NCBI GenBank assembly: GCA_002070115.1
Contig: MWCO01000067.1
Coordinates: forward strand, 1 to 34,362
Source of the DNA: Deltaproteobacteria bacterium ADurb.Bin207
GTDB taxonomy: Bacteria; Myxococcota_A; Polyangia; Polyangiales; Polyangiaceae
Direction of reading: 5' to 3'
DNA length: 34,362 nt
Positions 1 to 9,604 of this stretch are shown here, piece after piece. The notes beneath the pieces are model-generated. The model saw only the letters and a list, made by a program, of their open reading frames with translations. It did no database searches and had not been told where the DNA came from. Position numbers and translations under genes: made by a program. Position 1 is the first letter of the stretch. Every line of letters begins with the position of its first letter.

Positions 1-138
1 GCTGGCTTCGGGCGACTGCACCACGATCGCGCTTCAATGGGGCCGCCGCTAAAAGCAGCGGAAAATCCATCGCCAAAGGCCACCGTCGCGCCCACGTAAG
101 GCGCTTCAATGGGGCCGCCGCTAAAAGCAGCGGAAAAT
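1..138 (-). CRISPR. Leader end of a type I-G CRISPR array (two repeats visible)
   Basis: Two identical 36-bp repeats lie at 31-66 and 103-138, separated by a 36-bp spacer (67-102). Bases 1-30 are part of another spacer, so the array runs off the left edge. On the plus strand each repeat starts GCTTCAATGGGG and ends CAGCGGAAAAT. Read on the minus strand it ends ATTGAAGC, the usual 3' end that becomes the 5' handle of a crRNA, and it contains a short stem (CCGCT/AGCGG). Transcription is therefore inferred to run leftward, away from cas2. The repeat at 103-138 is the leader-proximal one, so 67-102 would be the most recently acquired spacer. Two repeats alone are few, but exact identity, equal length and the adjoining cas locus make the call safe. 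Confidence 0.95.
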
Positions 139-308
139 ACGTGTCGCAGATTACACCGAAATTCGGTAGCTTGCAAGGCATTTTGCGAGAGCCCCCGCTC
201 CGAGGTCCCGGCAAGGGCTCCTGGAACAGGTTCGCTTCTTCCGTTTTCAAGGACCTGGATAGGGGATCGAGCACCCCCCAGCTTTTCGTCATCACACGAC
301 CGCTCGAA
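139..308 (-). promoter_or_regulatory. Probable CRISPR leader
   Basis: About 170 bp lie between the cas2 stop and the first repeat, with no convincing gene. By position and by the inferred minus-strand orientation of the array, this is the leader holding the pre-crRNA promoter and integration signals. I could not assign a clear -35/-10 pair. The region is not strikingly AT-rich, so the call rests on location alone. Confidence 0.6.
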
Positions 309-599
309 TCATACCACGATAGCCAGCAAAGGCGCTTGCCCATAGGGCCGCCCGATCGAAGAAAAACTCGTCATCGCCCTGCCATGCGCCGGCCCCACAT
401 CCACAAATAGTACTTGATCCTCACGGTGATGAATGATCTCCCCTAGCTTTCCTCTCAATTCCAATCGCTCCATCTCCGTCAACTCACAGCGAAACACCGA
501 AAGCTGCACATGTTCCCCATAGCCTCGCATGGTCTTGTACACCTTCCGCAACCTCTTCGGGTCGCTGATGTCGTAGGCAACCACGTAGGTCTGTCTCAT
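309..599 (-). CDS. cas2: CRISPR-associated endonuclease Cas2
   Basis: This 96-residue protein has the normal Cas2 length. It opens MRQTYVVAYDISDPKRLRKV, the ferredoxin-like first strand with the conserved Asp of YDI(S/A)D at residue 10, and continues with VQLSVFRCEL. Cas2 dimers scaffold two Cas1 dimers to form the spacer integrase. The chosen ATG at 599 has a good AAGGAGG ribosome site. The longer in-frame extension to 686 runs into cas4-cas1 and is not Cas2-like. It starts 10 bp after the cas4-cas1 stop, so the two are very probably co-transcribed toward the array. Confidence 0.95.
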   Translation of the reverse strand: MRQTYVVAYDISDPKRLRKVYKTMRGYGEHVQLSVFRCELTEMERLELRGKLGEIIHHREDQVLFVDVGPAHGRAMTSFSSIGRPYGQAPLLAIVV

Positions 600-609
600 C
601 GCCGCCTCC

Positions 610-2475
610 TTACCGCGTCCGAAATGATGGATAGGCTTCGATTTCCCCAAGCAACAAACGCCCCAGCAAACGCGCCTGGACTTCAATCACCCTCCGATAG
701 CTGATCCGATAACCAAATACCGGATGCGTCACCAATTGATCCATTCGACGTTCATAAGCTTCGATGAACTTTTTTCTTCCCGCCGAAGCAATCGCCACAC
801 CCGTGGGAGCCACGACGAAATCGTCGGGCTTGAGCACGCCGTTGTTGACAACCCCAACCACCACGGAATCCGCCACGATGGGTCGAAACTCCTCCATCAG
901 ATCCAGCGCCAACGAAGGCCTTCCAAAGCGAGTCTGATGATAAAAACCCAACATAGGATCCAGACCCACCGTCTCCAAAGTGACCGCAAACTCCTTGGTC
1001 AACAGCGAGTAGGCGAAAGAAAGCATCGCATTGACCGGATCTCGGGGAGGTCGACGATTGCGACCATCCAATTCGAACGCTGGTTCGACCTTCGACTTCA
1101 ACATTCGGGTAAATTCACCGAAATACGTGCGCGCCGCCGTTCCCTCCAACCCCAACAACGACTCGAGGGCTTCGGCTCGCTCCGCCTTGTACGCAAGCTG
1201 GTCCAATTCCGACAACGCTTGCGCCGTTACCCCGATCGCGTTGCGCCGGAGCATCGTTCGACTGTTTTTCACTTTGCCAACCACCAGCCCTCGCGCCACC
1301 TTCAGGCAGAACTGCGGATCCATCGCCGCCCGCACCTGAGCCACCCGAAGTTCCACGTTTTTGCTGCTCAACCCCCGGACCCGGCTATACATCCAGCCGC
1401 CGTAGGTAAAATAAGTCAACGGAATATCCCGCTCCATCAAGGCTCGTATCGCCTGGGTCGTGATCTGCACATTGCCTAACACCATGACCTGCGACAACAT
1501 GGGAAGACGAACCTCGATAGCAGCCCCCGCCTGCCGCCGCACGATGATCAGCTCCCCCTCGACCCGGATCTGCGCCCCTTGCTCCTGAATATAAAGTGGC
1601 ATTTTATCATCTCGCGCAGGATGAAGCCGTCGCGTCAGGGCCGCTTCCCCCGTCCCCGCAAGCTGCCAGGGATCCGGCTCGAGGGGTCCCGTCAGCTCCG
1701 GATACAACGACAATTGCTGCGCCAACGATGCCGGCTCCCCCTCCTCGGGCCGATCGTGCAGTAGCCTCGTTTCGTCGGGCAGGCAGATTCCCACCAGAGA
1801 ACACCCCTGGCACTTTTGCTCATCTTTGGTGGGAGGAGGTATCTGTCCCTTCGCCGTGAGTTCCTTGATTCTTCGCACCGTGCTCACCACCATCGCCAAC
1901 AAAGAAGGCTCCAACGCGATGCTCACACGGCGTCGAGATCCCGCAAAATACAGCGCTGCTTCGTTGCAGATATACCCATGCTCCCGCAGCAACATGGCCT
2001 GGGCGGCGAGTTGCGCTCGCTCCGGGTTTCGAATCCAATCGTATTCCGGAGCCTTGCCACGCTTGTATTCAATCGGGATGACTTCTCCACTCTCGTTTCC
2101 CTGAACAACGTCGATCTTGGCCGTGATCCCCAGTTTTTCAGAGGACAACCACACAGAACGAGCGGCATACGGGATGTCGTCGTCCGAAGCGGGTGAATCC
2201 TCGATGGACTCATCCGGACGCGGAGGGAGCCGACCAGCGGGCTCATCGGCGCGACGATGCACGAGCTTTCCTTCCACCGTGAACGTGTTGTGGGAAAACT
2301 CGCCCTGCACCCACTCGAGGTACATGAGCCTCTCGCAATACAGGGCTTCGTTGATCATCCGCGCGGGAACGAGTTCCGGTGCAGACGAAGGAAGTTGCGG
2401 TTCCCACGGCAGAGTTTTCGCCCGCGGTTGTTTCGCGGGACAGGGAGATTGAGCTGAACTCACCTTGTTGGACAT
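610..2475 (-). CDS. cas4-cas1: Cas4-Cas1 fusion protein (type I-G adaptation)
   Basis: This 621-residue protein joins two adaptation enzymes. Residues about 35-235 are Cas4, a RecB-like nuclease with an Fe-S cluster: Cys47 in the CERLMYLEW segment, nuclease residues Asp122, Glu136 and Lys138 (EYK), then Cys222, Cys225 and Cys231. Residues about 290-621 are the Cas1 integrase, with the metal ligands Glu444, His513 (GFYHQ) and an acidic pair near Asp525/Glu528. Cas4 trims and orients pre-spacers by PAM and Cas1 integrates them. The fused form is characteristic of type I-G (I-U). The ATG at 2475 follows GGAGGGG at good spacing. Pro/Asp-rich residues 75-105 look like a flexible insertion. It is divergent from the WYL regulator. 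Confidence 0.96.
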   Translation of the reverse strand: MSNKVSSAQSPCPAKQPRAKTLPWEPQLPSSAPELVPARMINEALYCERLMYLEWVQGEFSHNTFTVEGKLVHRRADEPAGRLPPRPDESIEDSPASDDDIPYAARSVWLSSEKLGITAKIDVVQGNESGEVIPIEYKRGKAPEYDWIRNPERAQLAAQAMLLREHGYICNEAALYFAGSRRRVSIALEPSLLAMVVSTVRRIKELTAKGQIPPPTKDEQKCQGCSLVGICLPDETRLLHDRPEEGEPASLAQQLSLYPELTGPLEPDPWQLAGTGEAALTRRLHPARDDKMPLYIQEQGAQIRVEGELIIVRRQAGAAIEVRLPMLSQVMVLGNVQITTQAIRALMERDIPLTYFTYGGWMYSRVRGLSSKNVELRVAQVRAAMDPQFCLKVARGLVVGKVKNSRTMLRRNAIGVTAQALSELDQLAYKAERAEALESLLGLEGTAARTYFGEFTRMLKSKVEPAFELDGRNRRPPRDPVNAMLSFAYSLLTKEFAVTLETVGLDPMLGFYHQTRFGRPSLALDLMEEFRPIVADSVVVGVVNNGVLKPDDFVVAPTGVAIASAGRKKFIEAYERRMDQLVTHPVFGYRISYRRVIEVQARLLGRLLLGEIEAYPSFRTR

Positions 2476-2509
2476 GAATCCCCTCCATGGTCACGAAGAC
2501 CGGACCCTT

Positions 2510-2527
2510 ATACTCCGTTTGGAGTAT
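2510..2527. promoter_or_regulatory. Inverted repeat, candidate operator between divergent cas arms
   Basis: A perfect inverted repeat with 7-bp arms, ATACTCC-GTTT-GGAGTAT, sits 34 bp upstream of the cas4-cas1 start in the divergent intergenic region. TATA-like hexamers overlap it on both strands (TATACT on plus, TATAAG on minus). A regulator bound here could affect both arms. The neighbouring WYL protein is the natural candidate ligand, but this is inferred. The palindrome itself is directly visible. Confidence 0.55.
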
Positions 2528-2677
2528 GCCCTATTACCGTCGGACCGCAAGGATCCGGCTTCGAGGCAGCAATTTTTCCTTGGATACTGTCGAAAACAAC
2601 TAGCCATATCTCCTATCCTCCCCTATACTTGGCCGCCGTCATTCGTCGGATCAATTCACGAGGTCAAGGGGCTTATC

Positions 2678-3658
2678 GTGGGACAGGGAAGCGCAGCAGA
2701 GACGGTAGCAGCCATTTTCTTGGCGTTCGTGGAGCAACGAACGTGGAGGCAGGCCGAACTGGCCCAACGAATTGGGGTTTCCGTTCCATGGCTCCGGAGG
2801 CGTCTTCTATCCCTGCAAACGGCTGGCATGCCCCTCGAAAGGGACGACGAGACTCCCCAGGTCTATTGGAGTGTGCCTCGGGGCTGGTTTCCTGGCGGAA
2901 TTGTGCTGACGGGAGAACAAGTGGTCGATCTGCTTCCCATCGTGTTGCGCGCGCCGAAAAGCAAAAGACAACAACGCGTGCTTCGCTTGCTGGCAGGATC
3001 CGGATTGGATGTGAGTTCGCAACAAACGGTGGTGGCGGGAACACTGACGGCGCTCGAAGATAGTGTGTTGGGAGTATTGGAACAAGGGGCCGCTACGAAG
3101 ACGGTGACGCGGCTTCGCTATCAATCGCATTCCGACGCGGTCGCGCATTGGAGACACGTTTCCGTGCAGCGCGTGATGGTAGGTCAACCCGTTCGTTTTG
3201 TGGGCCTATGTCATAAGGCAACGCAATTACGTTGGTATCGGCTCGATCGCGTGAGCGCGGCGGAATTGGCCGGCCAAGAGCCGTGGCAGAGCGTGAGCGT
3301 CGAGGTTTTGGACAAGTTTATAAGCGAAAGCGTGGGAGGCTTCCACGGAGGGGAAACGGCAAGAACGCTCTGCTTTTCGGTACGCGACCCCGAATCCCGA
3401 TGGGTGGCCGACAATCTTCCCGCGGGTTGGCAAGGGAAATTCACGGAAAACGGTCTGGAAGTTCAGGCGCAAAGCGCATCCCTCCACCAAGTGGCGCGGT
3501 TCGTCGTGAGCCTCGGGGAAGCCGCCCTTTGCGAAACCAACGAATTGCAGGCGGAGGTTCAAAGGTTGGCCCTGGGAGCCCTGCATACGTCCCAGGCAAG
3601 ACTGAATATTCATTCAGTAGCGACTAACGAGTCGAGTCTTTGGGACAGCAAGTCGTGA
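2678..3658 (+). CDS. WYL-domain transcriptional regulator of the CRISPR locus
   Basis: This regulator of about 326 residues has an N-terminal winged-helix/HTH segment (residues about 20-60: WRQAELAQRIGVSVPWLRRR). A WYL-like region follows around residues 155-205, containing VMVGQPVRFVGLC and RWYRLDRV, and then a C-terminal WCX-like extension (ARTLCFSVRDPE). WYL proteins are ligand-responsive regulators common beside CRISPR and other defence loci, often repressors. I chose the GTG at 2678, preceded by an AAGGGG site. The frame stays open back to 2465, but that extension would overlap the cas4-cas1 start and the palindrome and has no recognisable homology. The stop is about 30 bp before cas3, so it probably heads the interference operon. 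Confidence 0.82.
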   Translation: MGQGSAAETVAAIFLAFVEQRTWRQAELAQRIGVSVPWLRRRLLSLQTAGMPLERDDETPQVYWSVPRGWFPGGIVLTGEQVVDLLPIVLRAPKSKRQQRVLRLLAGSGLDVSSQQTVVAGTLTALEDSVLGVLEQGAATKTVTRLRYQSHSDAVAHWRHVSVQRVMVGQPVRFVGLCHKATQLRWYRLDRVSAAELAGQEPWQSVSVEVLDKFISESVGGFHGGETARTLCFSVRDPESRWVADNLPAGWQGKFTENGLEVQAQSASLHQVARFVVSLGEAALCETNELQAEVQRLALGALHTSQARLNIHSVATNESSLWDSKS

Positions 3659-3691
3659 TACGCTTCTTCCAACCATGACGTGGGAGTGATG

Positions 3692-6361
3692 ATGGTGGGC
3701 GAATATCAACCCTGGTTTGAGAAAATTGCTGGACAGAACGCAAAACCTCATGGGTGGCAGCAACGACTCGGCGAAAGCCCTTGCTGTGAGAATCGGCTCA
3801 TCCGAATTCCCACAGGCTTCGGGAAAACGCTTGGCGTTCTTTCTGCCTGGCTTTTCCACCGTGTCGTCTCCAACAACGACACCTGGCCGCGAAGGCTCAT
3901 CTGGTGCCTTCCCATGCGAACGCTCGTGGAGCAAACCCTGGCCGAGGCGGAAGCGGCGTGCGAAAGAGCTGGTTTGTTATGGAATGGCCAGGGCAGTCCC
4001 CAAGGCCTTGTCGGGGTATATCCGCTCATGGGCGGCATGGATGGCGGCCAATGGCACCTTTGGCCGGATGAATATGCCATTCTGATTGGCACGCAAGACA
4101 TGCTCCTTTCCCGCGCCTTGAATCGCGGATATGGGGCCGGACGAGCGCGATGGCCGATGGACTTCGGACTGCTCAGCCAGGATGCCTTGTGGGTCATGGA
4201 TGAGGTGCAACTCATGGACGTAGGCCTCATCACGTCGGCGCAGCTTCAAGCGTTCCGACAGCAAGATGAAAAGGAGAAAACATGCTTTCGTCCGTGCCGA
4301 ACCTGGTGGATGAGTGCAACCCTGCAGCCCGGCTGGCTCGAAAGCCCGGACACCCATGCATGGCTCCCGGAGCTTCCCTCCCTTCGAATCGACTCCTCGT
4401 CCAGGACAGGTCCCTTGTGGGAAGTCAAAAAACCGTTGCGGCTCGAGAAAGAGGTCGCTCAACCCCGTATGCTGGCTGCTGCTGTCGCTCAACGGCATAT
4501 CGAGCTTGGCTCTGGAACCCAAGGCCCGACCTTGGTGGTCGTGAATCAAGTCGACCGGGCGGTGGATGTCTATCAAGCCTTACGCGCGAATCGCAGCTTG
4601 AAAAACACGGATATTCGTCTGGTTCATAGCCGGTTTCGGCCCGCCGAACGAAAACGATGGAGAGAGGAATTCCTCTGTAAACAGCAGTGTCAGCCCGGAA
4701 CCAATCGAATCGTGGTGGCAACCCAGGTGGTAGAAGCCGGTGTGGATTTTTCAGCAGCTTTGCTTTTTACCGACTTGGCCCCCTGGGCGAGTCTGGTGCA
4801 GCGAGTAGGCCGCGTGGCGCGCTGGGGAGGGCAGGGAGAAGTCGTCGTGGTCGATACCGCTCCCCAAAACGATGGTGCCGCAGCGCCTTATACGCTGGAT
4901 GAATTGGAGGCTTCTCGGACAGCACTCACGCAACTAGCGGATATTTCACCTATTTCTCTTGAAACATTCGAAGAAAGCGCAAGTCCGGAGCTTGTCCAAA
5001 GCCTCTATCCCTATGATCCGGATCACTTGTTGTTGCGTCATGAAATCGACGAACTCTTCGATACGGCTCCCGATCTTTCCGGCGCCGATGTGGACGTGAG
5101 CCGGTTCATCCGCTCGGGGGAAGAACGGGATGTCTCGGTCTTCTGGGCAGAAGTTCCGGAAAAGGGCGTCCCTTCCGCCAATCGACATCCCCAACGGGAT
5201 GCCCTATGTTCCGTGCCTTTTCTGCGTGCCCAGGAATGGTTGTGCGGCAAACAAACCAAGACCAAAAGAGCGCCTCGTCTCGCGAAGCGAAGAAGCGCAT
5301 GGGTTTGGGATTGGCTGGAAGGCACGTGGAAAGAAGCTGAGCGGCAGGATATTTATCCCGGTCAGGTCATTTTGGTGGATGCCAACTTGGGCGGTTACGA
5401 TTGGAATGAGAAAACAGCCTCAGGAACCGGTTGGAATCCCACAGCACCCGGTCCGGTCAAGATCGTCGAAGGGGAGTCAACCCTGCCGGAGGATGAAGCA
5501 GATGCTTCCCAAGACAACGAACGTCTTAGTTTACAGGCATATAGAACGATTGCCTCCCACAGCATCGATGTGGCCACTTTGGCTCGCAACACGTCCACGC
5601 GATTGGTTCCAACGCTGCAAGACCTTTTCGAATTGGCTGGGCGATGGCACGATGCAGGCAAGGCCCATCCTGCTTTCCAAGGTTCCATTCGGGCCGATGG
5701 CCGCCCCGACCGTCAAGACCTCGCCAAAGCGCCGGAAAACGCCTGGCCGCGCGCTTTTCTCTACCAATCCCTCCAAGGGGACCGACGCCCAGGGTTACGA
5801 CACGAAATGGCAAGCGCCTTGGCCTTGTTCGCAGTCTTGAAAGAACATGAACCTCTTCATCCAGCCCTGCTGGGACCATGGAAAAAATTGCTGGAGCAGC
5901 TCGGCACGCAACAGCAAGCCGACAAAACCGCTTCCAAACCACCGACAGAACTCGAAAAGCGTGTGCTCGCTTTGGATGCGGATTCGTTCAACCTGCTCGC
6001 TTACTTGGTCTGTTGCCATCACGGGAAAGTACGGCTCAGTTTTCATGTGAGTCCAAGTGATCAAAAAGCCCAGGCCCAGGGAGGTCCGCTGACGATTCGC
6101 GGCATCCGCACGGGAGACAGGCTTGCGGACTGTCTGCAAGGACAGCCTTGCGACCAGGCATGGCTTCTTGACCTTTCCCCCTCCACGGTCGGCCTCAATC
6201 CCACCACAGGCATGAGTTGGACCGAGAGGGCGCTCGGATTGCTCGAGGATTACGGGCCATTTGCTTTGGCGTGGCTCGAAGCGCTCATGAGAGCAGCGGA
6301 CCAAAGAGCCTCACGAAAGATAACGAAAGATCCCTTGCTGAAGGGAGAATCGCTGCCATGA
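3692..6361 (+). CDS. cas3: Type I-G Cas3 helicase-nuclease with C-terminal HD domain
   Basis: Cas3 is the ATP-driven helicase and nuclease recruited by Cascade to destroy target DNA. Walker A (PTGFGKT, residues about 40-46), the DEVQ box (about 170), SAT (about 208) and motif VI QRVGRVAR (about 370) define a DExH helicase. The HD nuclease is at the C terminus rather than the usual N terminus: WHDAGK with His653/Asp654, His704 in RHEMAS, and His776/His777 in CCHHGK. This C-terminal HD arrangement is known for type I-G. Several start codons cluster here. GTG 3680 gives a longer form, and ATG 3692 fits the GGGAG site better. The stop overlaps the csx17 ATG (ATGA), implying translational coupling. 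Confidence 0.96.
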   Translation: MVGEYQPWFEKIAGQNAKPHGWQQRLGESPCCENRLIRIPTGFGKTLGVLSAWLFHRVVSNNDTWPRRLIWCLPMRTLVEQTLAEAEAACERAGLLWNGQGSPQGLVGVYPLMGGMDGGQWHLWPDEYAILIGTQDMLLSRALNRGYGAGRARWPMDFGLLSQDALWVMDEVQLMDVGLITSAQLQAFRQQDEKEKTCFRPCRTWWMSATLQPGWLESPDTHAWLPELPSLRIDSSSRTGPLWEVKKPLRLEKEVAQPRMLAAAVAQRHIELGSGTQGPTLVVVNQVDRAVDVYQALRANRSLKNTDIRLVHSRFRPAERKRWREEFLCKQQCQPGTNRIVVATQVVEAGVDFSAALLFTDLAPWASLVQRVGRVARWGGQGEVVVVDTAPQNDGAAAPYTLDELEASRTALTQLADISPISLETFEESASPELVQSLYPYDPDHLLLRHEIDELFDTAPDLSGADVDVSRFIRSGEERDVSVFWAEVPEKGVPSANRHPQRDALCSVPFLRAQEWLCGKQTKTKRAPRLAKRRSAWVWDWLEGTWKEAERQDIYPGQVILVDANLGGYDWNEKTASGTGWNPTAPGPVKIVEGESTLPEDEADASQDNERLSLQAYRTIASHSIDVATLARNTSTRLVPTLQDLFELAGRWHDAGKAHPAFQGSIRADGRPDRQDLAKAPENAWPRAFLYQSLQGDRRPGLRHEMASALALFAVLKEHEPLHPALLGPWKKLLEQLGTQQQADKTASKPPTELEKRVLALDADSFNLLAYLVCCHHGKVRLSFHVSPSDQKAQAQGGPLTIRGIRTGDRLADCLQGQPCDQAWLLDLSPSTVGLNPTTGMSWTERALGLLEDYGPFALAWLEALMRAADQRASRKITKDPLLKGESLP

Positions 6362-8598
6362 ACATTCACCAATTGCGAGGTTGTACGCCTGAACCCTTGG
6401 CCTTTTATCTCAAAGCTCTTGGAGCGCTCCGGCTCGTTTCGGAACAAGTGGATTCCCAAGCGCGGGGATTTTGGAAAGATGAATGTTTTCACTTGGTTAC
6501 AAGACTCGACGCAGACGGGCTGATGAACTTTTTTCTCCACGATTATCAACCCAGTCCCATCGTGGCCCCGTGGAACAAAGGTTCGGGCTTTTACCAAACA
6601 AAGGACCCTGGCATCTATCCAGTAGAAACATCCTCTTCGGAGCGATTCGCTCCTTTACGCGATGGAATCCAAGCCGCAAGACGACTCATCGACGAAATTG
6701 CCAAGGCAGATGCTGAAGTTCGAAAAATCAAGGATGAAACCAAAACAGGGACAAGCAGTGAACGCGCTCGATTGCGCTCCGATCCGGAATACAAACAACG
6801 GTTGGCGAAAGCGGAACGACGCTTCAAAGATGCAAAACAGCTACTCATTCCCCGATGCCGGAAGAATTGGCGAGGACGGGAACGTGAATGGTTTGATGCG
6901 GCGCTTGTTCTTGATGGCGACCTGACTCCGGTGTTTCCTGCCCTTCTTGGTACCGGGGGAAATGATGGCAGACTGGACTTTACGAACAACTATTACCAAC
7001 GTCTGGCGGATCTATTCGTGCTGGATTCTCCAGAAGGTAAGCCACAGCCTAGCACTCGTGGATGGCTGCTCTCAGCATTATGGGGGACTCCCCTGCCTGG
7101 CGCGATTTCCGGGGTTGTGGGGCAATTCATGCCTGGATCGGCTGGTGGTGCCAACACATCGAACGGTCCCACGGGCTCGGCGCACCTCAACCCTGTCGAT
7201 TTTGTATTTACCCTGGAAGGTGCCATCAACTTCCGGAGTGCTGCCACCAAACGTCTTGACGGTCGTTCGCGTGTGCAAGCTTCCGTGCCTTTTGCTTTTC
7301 CGTCAAATGCTGCTGGATACACCACGGCAGCGGTGAGTGATGAGGGTGGTCGGGGGGAACAATGGATGCCCTTGTGGGATCAACCGCTGACGTACCAGGA
7401 GCTTCTGCATTTTTTGAAGGAAGGACGAGCGCGCCTTGGCTCAGAACAAGTGCAGGAATCGCTCGATTTCGCACAATGCATCGCACGGTTGGGCACGGCT
7501 CGTGGCATCGTAGCTTTCCAACGCTTTGGCTATGTCGAGCGAAACGGTCAGTCGAACCTGGCGGTTCCGATGGGCCGATTTTTCGTCCATCAAGGCCAAT
7601 CATCTCTCGATAACTTGGACGCACTGGCACCGTGGATCCTACGGTTGCGTCGTCAGGCGCGAACTCGGGCCCCCACCCGGCTCATCGCTGCCGAAAAACT
7701 GCTTGTCGATGCGATTTTCGACGTCTCCCAGCATCCGGAGGAACCCCTCCGATGGCAGCAGATTCTCCTTTCCCTTGCCAATATCGAAAGCGTATTCGTC
7801 TCAGGAACCGGTTTTGCCGCGGGCCCTGTCCCGCCGTTGAATCCGAAATGGGTGCAGGCCGCCGATGACGGATCCCCGGAATTTCGTCTGGCGGTTGCTT
7901 TTGCATTACAACGTATTCGTCAAGGAAAGCCCGATGGAGTGCGTCGCCATTGGCTTCCCCTCAATCGACAACAACGCTTCGAAACCACGGGAGACAGGGG
8001 ATCGGCTCTTGCTCGGCGCCCGGATGTCGTGATGTTCGGAAGGGACGGCATCGGCGACGCTTTAGCTGTGGTCGAGCGTCGCCTCGTGGAGGCCAGTCAA
8101 TCCGGCCAACGGCAATGGATGCTCGAAGCAGCGCGACGGACGGATGCTTCTCTCTCGGACCTTACCGCACTACTTTCCGGGGAAGTCGATATCACCCATA
8201 CCATGAATCTGGCCAAAGCCTTGATGGCCATTGATCCTTATGAATGGCAGAGACAGCCCGCTCCTCCATCGCCCCCGTCGTTTGAGCAACGCTGGCCTGA
8301 CGACTCCTGGGTAGCGATCCGACTGGCATTGCTCCCCTGGCCTTTGGACCATGTCCAGATTCCAACAGATCCCGCCATTGTGCGTCGGCTTTCCGCGGGC
8401 GATACCGCATCCGCCGTGCGATTGGCTTTGCAGCGGCTTCGTGCCGCGGGATTGCGCTGTCCTTTCTCGATTCCTGTAGGAAATCCGGACGGTCGCCTGT
8501 GGGGCGCCGCCCTTGCTTTTCCCATTTCTCTTCGTTCGGCACGCCAATTGGCACGCCGCTTCGATCCGGCTTCCACCATTACGGAGATGATGCCATGA
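6358..8598 (+). CDS. csx17: Csx17 (Cas8-like large subunit, type I-G)
   Basis: This 746-residue protein is recognised from family-typical segments: an N-terminal LRGCTPEPLAFYLKALGALR and PSPIVAPWNKGSGF (residues 65-78). Csx17 is the signature subunit of type I-G and is thought to serve as the large subunit that recognises PAM and recruits Cas3. A charged, helical stretch at about residues 105-165 (EIAKADAEVRKIKDE onwards) looks like a coiled-coil insertion. The ATG is embedded in the cas3 stop, and its own stop overlaps the csb1 start. The longer frame extending back to 6217 inside cas3 is rejected because of this ATGA coupling. Confidence 0.93.
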   Translation: MNIHQLRGCTPEPLAFYLKALGALRLVSEQVDSQARGFWKDECFHLVTRLDADGLMNFFLHDYQPSPIVAPWNKGSGFYQTKDPGIYPVETSSSERFAPLRDGIQAARRLIDEIAKADAEVRKIKDETKTGTSSERARLRSDPEYKQRLAKAERRFKDAKQLLIPRCRKNWRGREREWFDAALVLDGDLTPVFPALLGTGGNDGRLDFTNNYYQRLADLFVLDSPEGKPQPSTRGWLLSALWGTPLPGAISGVVGQFMPGSAGGANTSNGPTGSAHLNPVDFVFTLEGAINFRSAATKRLDGRSRVQASVPFAFPSNAAGYTTAAVSDEGGRGEQWMPLWDQPLTYQELLHFLKEGRARLGSEQVQESLDFAQCIARLGTARGIVAFQRFGYVERNGQSNLAVPMGRFFVHQGQSSLDNLDALAPWILRLRRQARTRAPTRLIAAEKLLVDAIFDVSQHPEEPLRWQQILLSLANIESVFVSGTGFAAGPVPPLNPKWVQAADDGSPEFRLAVAFALQRIRQGKPDGVRRHWLPLNRQQRFETTGDRGSALARRPDVVMFGRDGIGDALAVVERRLVEASQSGQRQWMLEAARRTDASLSDLTALLSGEVDITHTMNLAKALMAIDPYEWQRQPAPPSPPSFEQRWPDDSWVAIRLALLPWPLDHVQIPTDPAIVRRLSAGDTASAVRLALQRLRAAGLRCPFSIPVGNPDGRLWGAALAFPISLRSARQLARRFDPASTITEMMP

Positions 8599-9602
8599 GT
8601 GTTGATTTTCAGACCCTCTCCACCCTACCACGGTTGCTCTTTTCCATCCCTCTTGCGCCATTACAAGGCAGTCGATTTCAACCGACGGGTTTTCCCAGCC
8701 TCGGAGCGGCTACGTTCCAGACCTCGGAGGGAACGAGCCTGCTGGTGGAAAGCGCGCAGAGCATGGCCAACCGATTGGAAATGACGATCTGGGACGAGGC
8801 AAGCCAGGACGTCATCGAGACCGTGAAAGGAATCTCCCACGTAAAAGTCATGCGGGAAGGCAAATTTCTCACCGATACCATTTTGGAAGCCCATCGATTG
8901 AATAGCCCCTACTTGCTAGTGGAGAGCAGCAAGGCGTTTTTCAATCTGCTCAAAGAGGAACTGGGGGGCCTGGAAACAGGACCGATCAACCGCCGAATCC
9001 TAGCGGAAACGCTCTTGAAATTCGATATCGGTTCGCTGCTGCACGGCGTTTTCCTAGCAAAAAAGGAGTTGGCCGGCGGAAGACTGCGGATAGCGCGAGC
9101 CATTTCCGCATTTATCGAAGCGGATGGCGCCAAAGTGGCCGCCTCCGGAGGGGTCAAGAACGACCATGTCAATCCTTCGGGGGATACCAAGGCCGGATTT
9201 GGTAACGTTCCTTTCGCTCGCGACGAGTTCACGGCCGACACCATCACGCTGTACGTGAACATCGATCTCGCGCAAATTCGAGGCTATGGCCTGGGAAAAG
9301 ACGTCGAGGAACTCCTCATCGCTTTGGCCCTTTTCAAACTCCGTCGCTTGCTTTCCTCCAATCTGCGTCTGCGCACGGCCTGTGACTTGAAAGCCACCCC
9401 GACGACCATCGAAGCCAGCGAACCCAAAGGATTCGTTCTTCCCACGGAATCGGATCTGGCAACGCTGGTAAAAGAAAAAATCCAGGCCACGAAAGATAAA
9501 ATGAAGGTATCCGAAGCGAAGTACGATGAACCGATGAAGAAAGGAAAAGAGGAGCCTGAGGACAAACCATCGGATGACCGCTCGGAAAACCACGAGGATT
9601 GA
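8595..9602 (+). CDS. csb1: Csb1 (Cas7-type backbone subunit, type I-G)
   Basis: This 335-residue protein belongs to the GSU0053/Csb1 family, the Cas7-like RAMP that polymerises along the crRNA. The hallmark segment LLVESAQSMANRLE lies at residues about 49-62, with PYLLVESSKAF farther on. The last 45 residues are highly charged and Lys/Glu-rich, ending in an acidic tail, and are probably disordered. The family core ends before them. The ATG is embedded in the csx17 stop (ATGA). The csb2 ATG follows its stop by 2 bp. Confidence 0.93.
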   Translation: MSVDFQTLSTLPRLLFSIPLAPLQGSRFQPTGFPSLGAATFQTSEGTSLLVESAQSMANRLEMTIWDEASQDVIETVKGISHVKVMREGKFLTDTILEAHRLNSPYLLVESSKAFFNLLKEELGGLETGPINRRILAETLLKFDIGSLLHGVFLAKKELAGGRLRIARAISAFIEADGAKVAASGGVKNDHVNPSGDTKAGFGNVPFARDEFTADTITLYVNIDLAQIRGYGLGKDVEELLIALALFKLRRLLSSNLRLRTACDLKATPTTIEASEPKGFVLPTESDLATLVKEKIQATKDKMKVSEAKYDEPMKKGKEEPEDKPSDDRSENHED

Positions 9603-9604
9603 CC

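Noticed and set aside
724..1479. 251-residue plus-strand frame
   Set aside because: It is antisense to the Cas1 part of cas4-cas1 and has Arg/His/Gln-rich composition typical of a shadow frame.
2465..2677. N-terminal extension of the WYL regulator
   Set aside because: It would overlap the cas4-cas1 start and cover the divergent promoter palindrome, and its residues show no HTH or family similarity.
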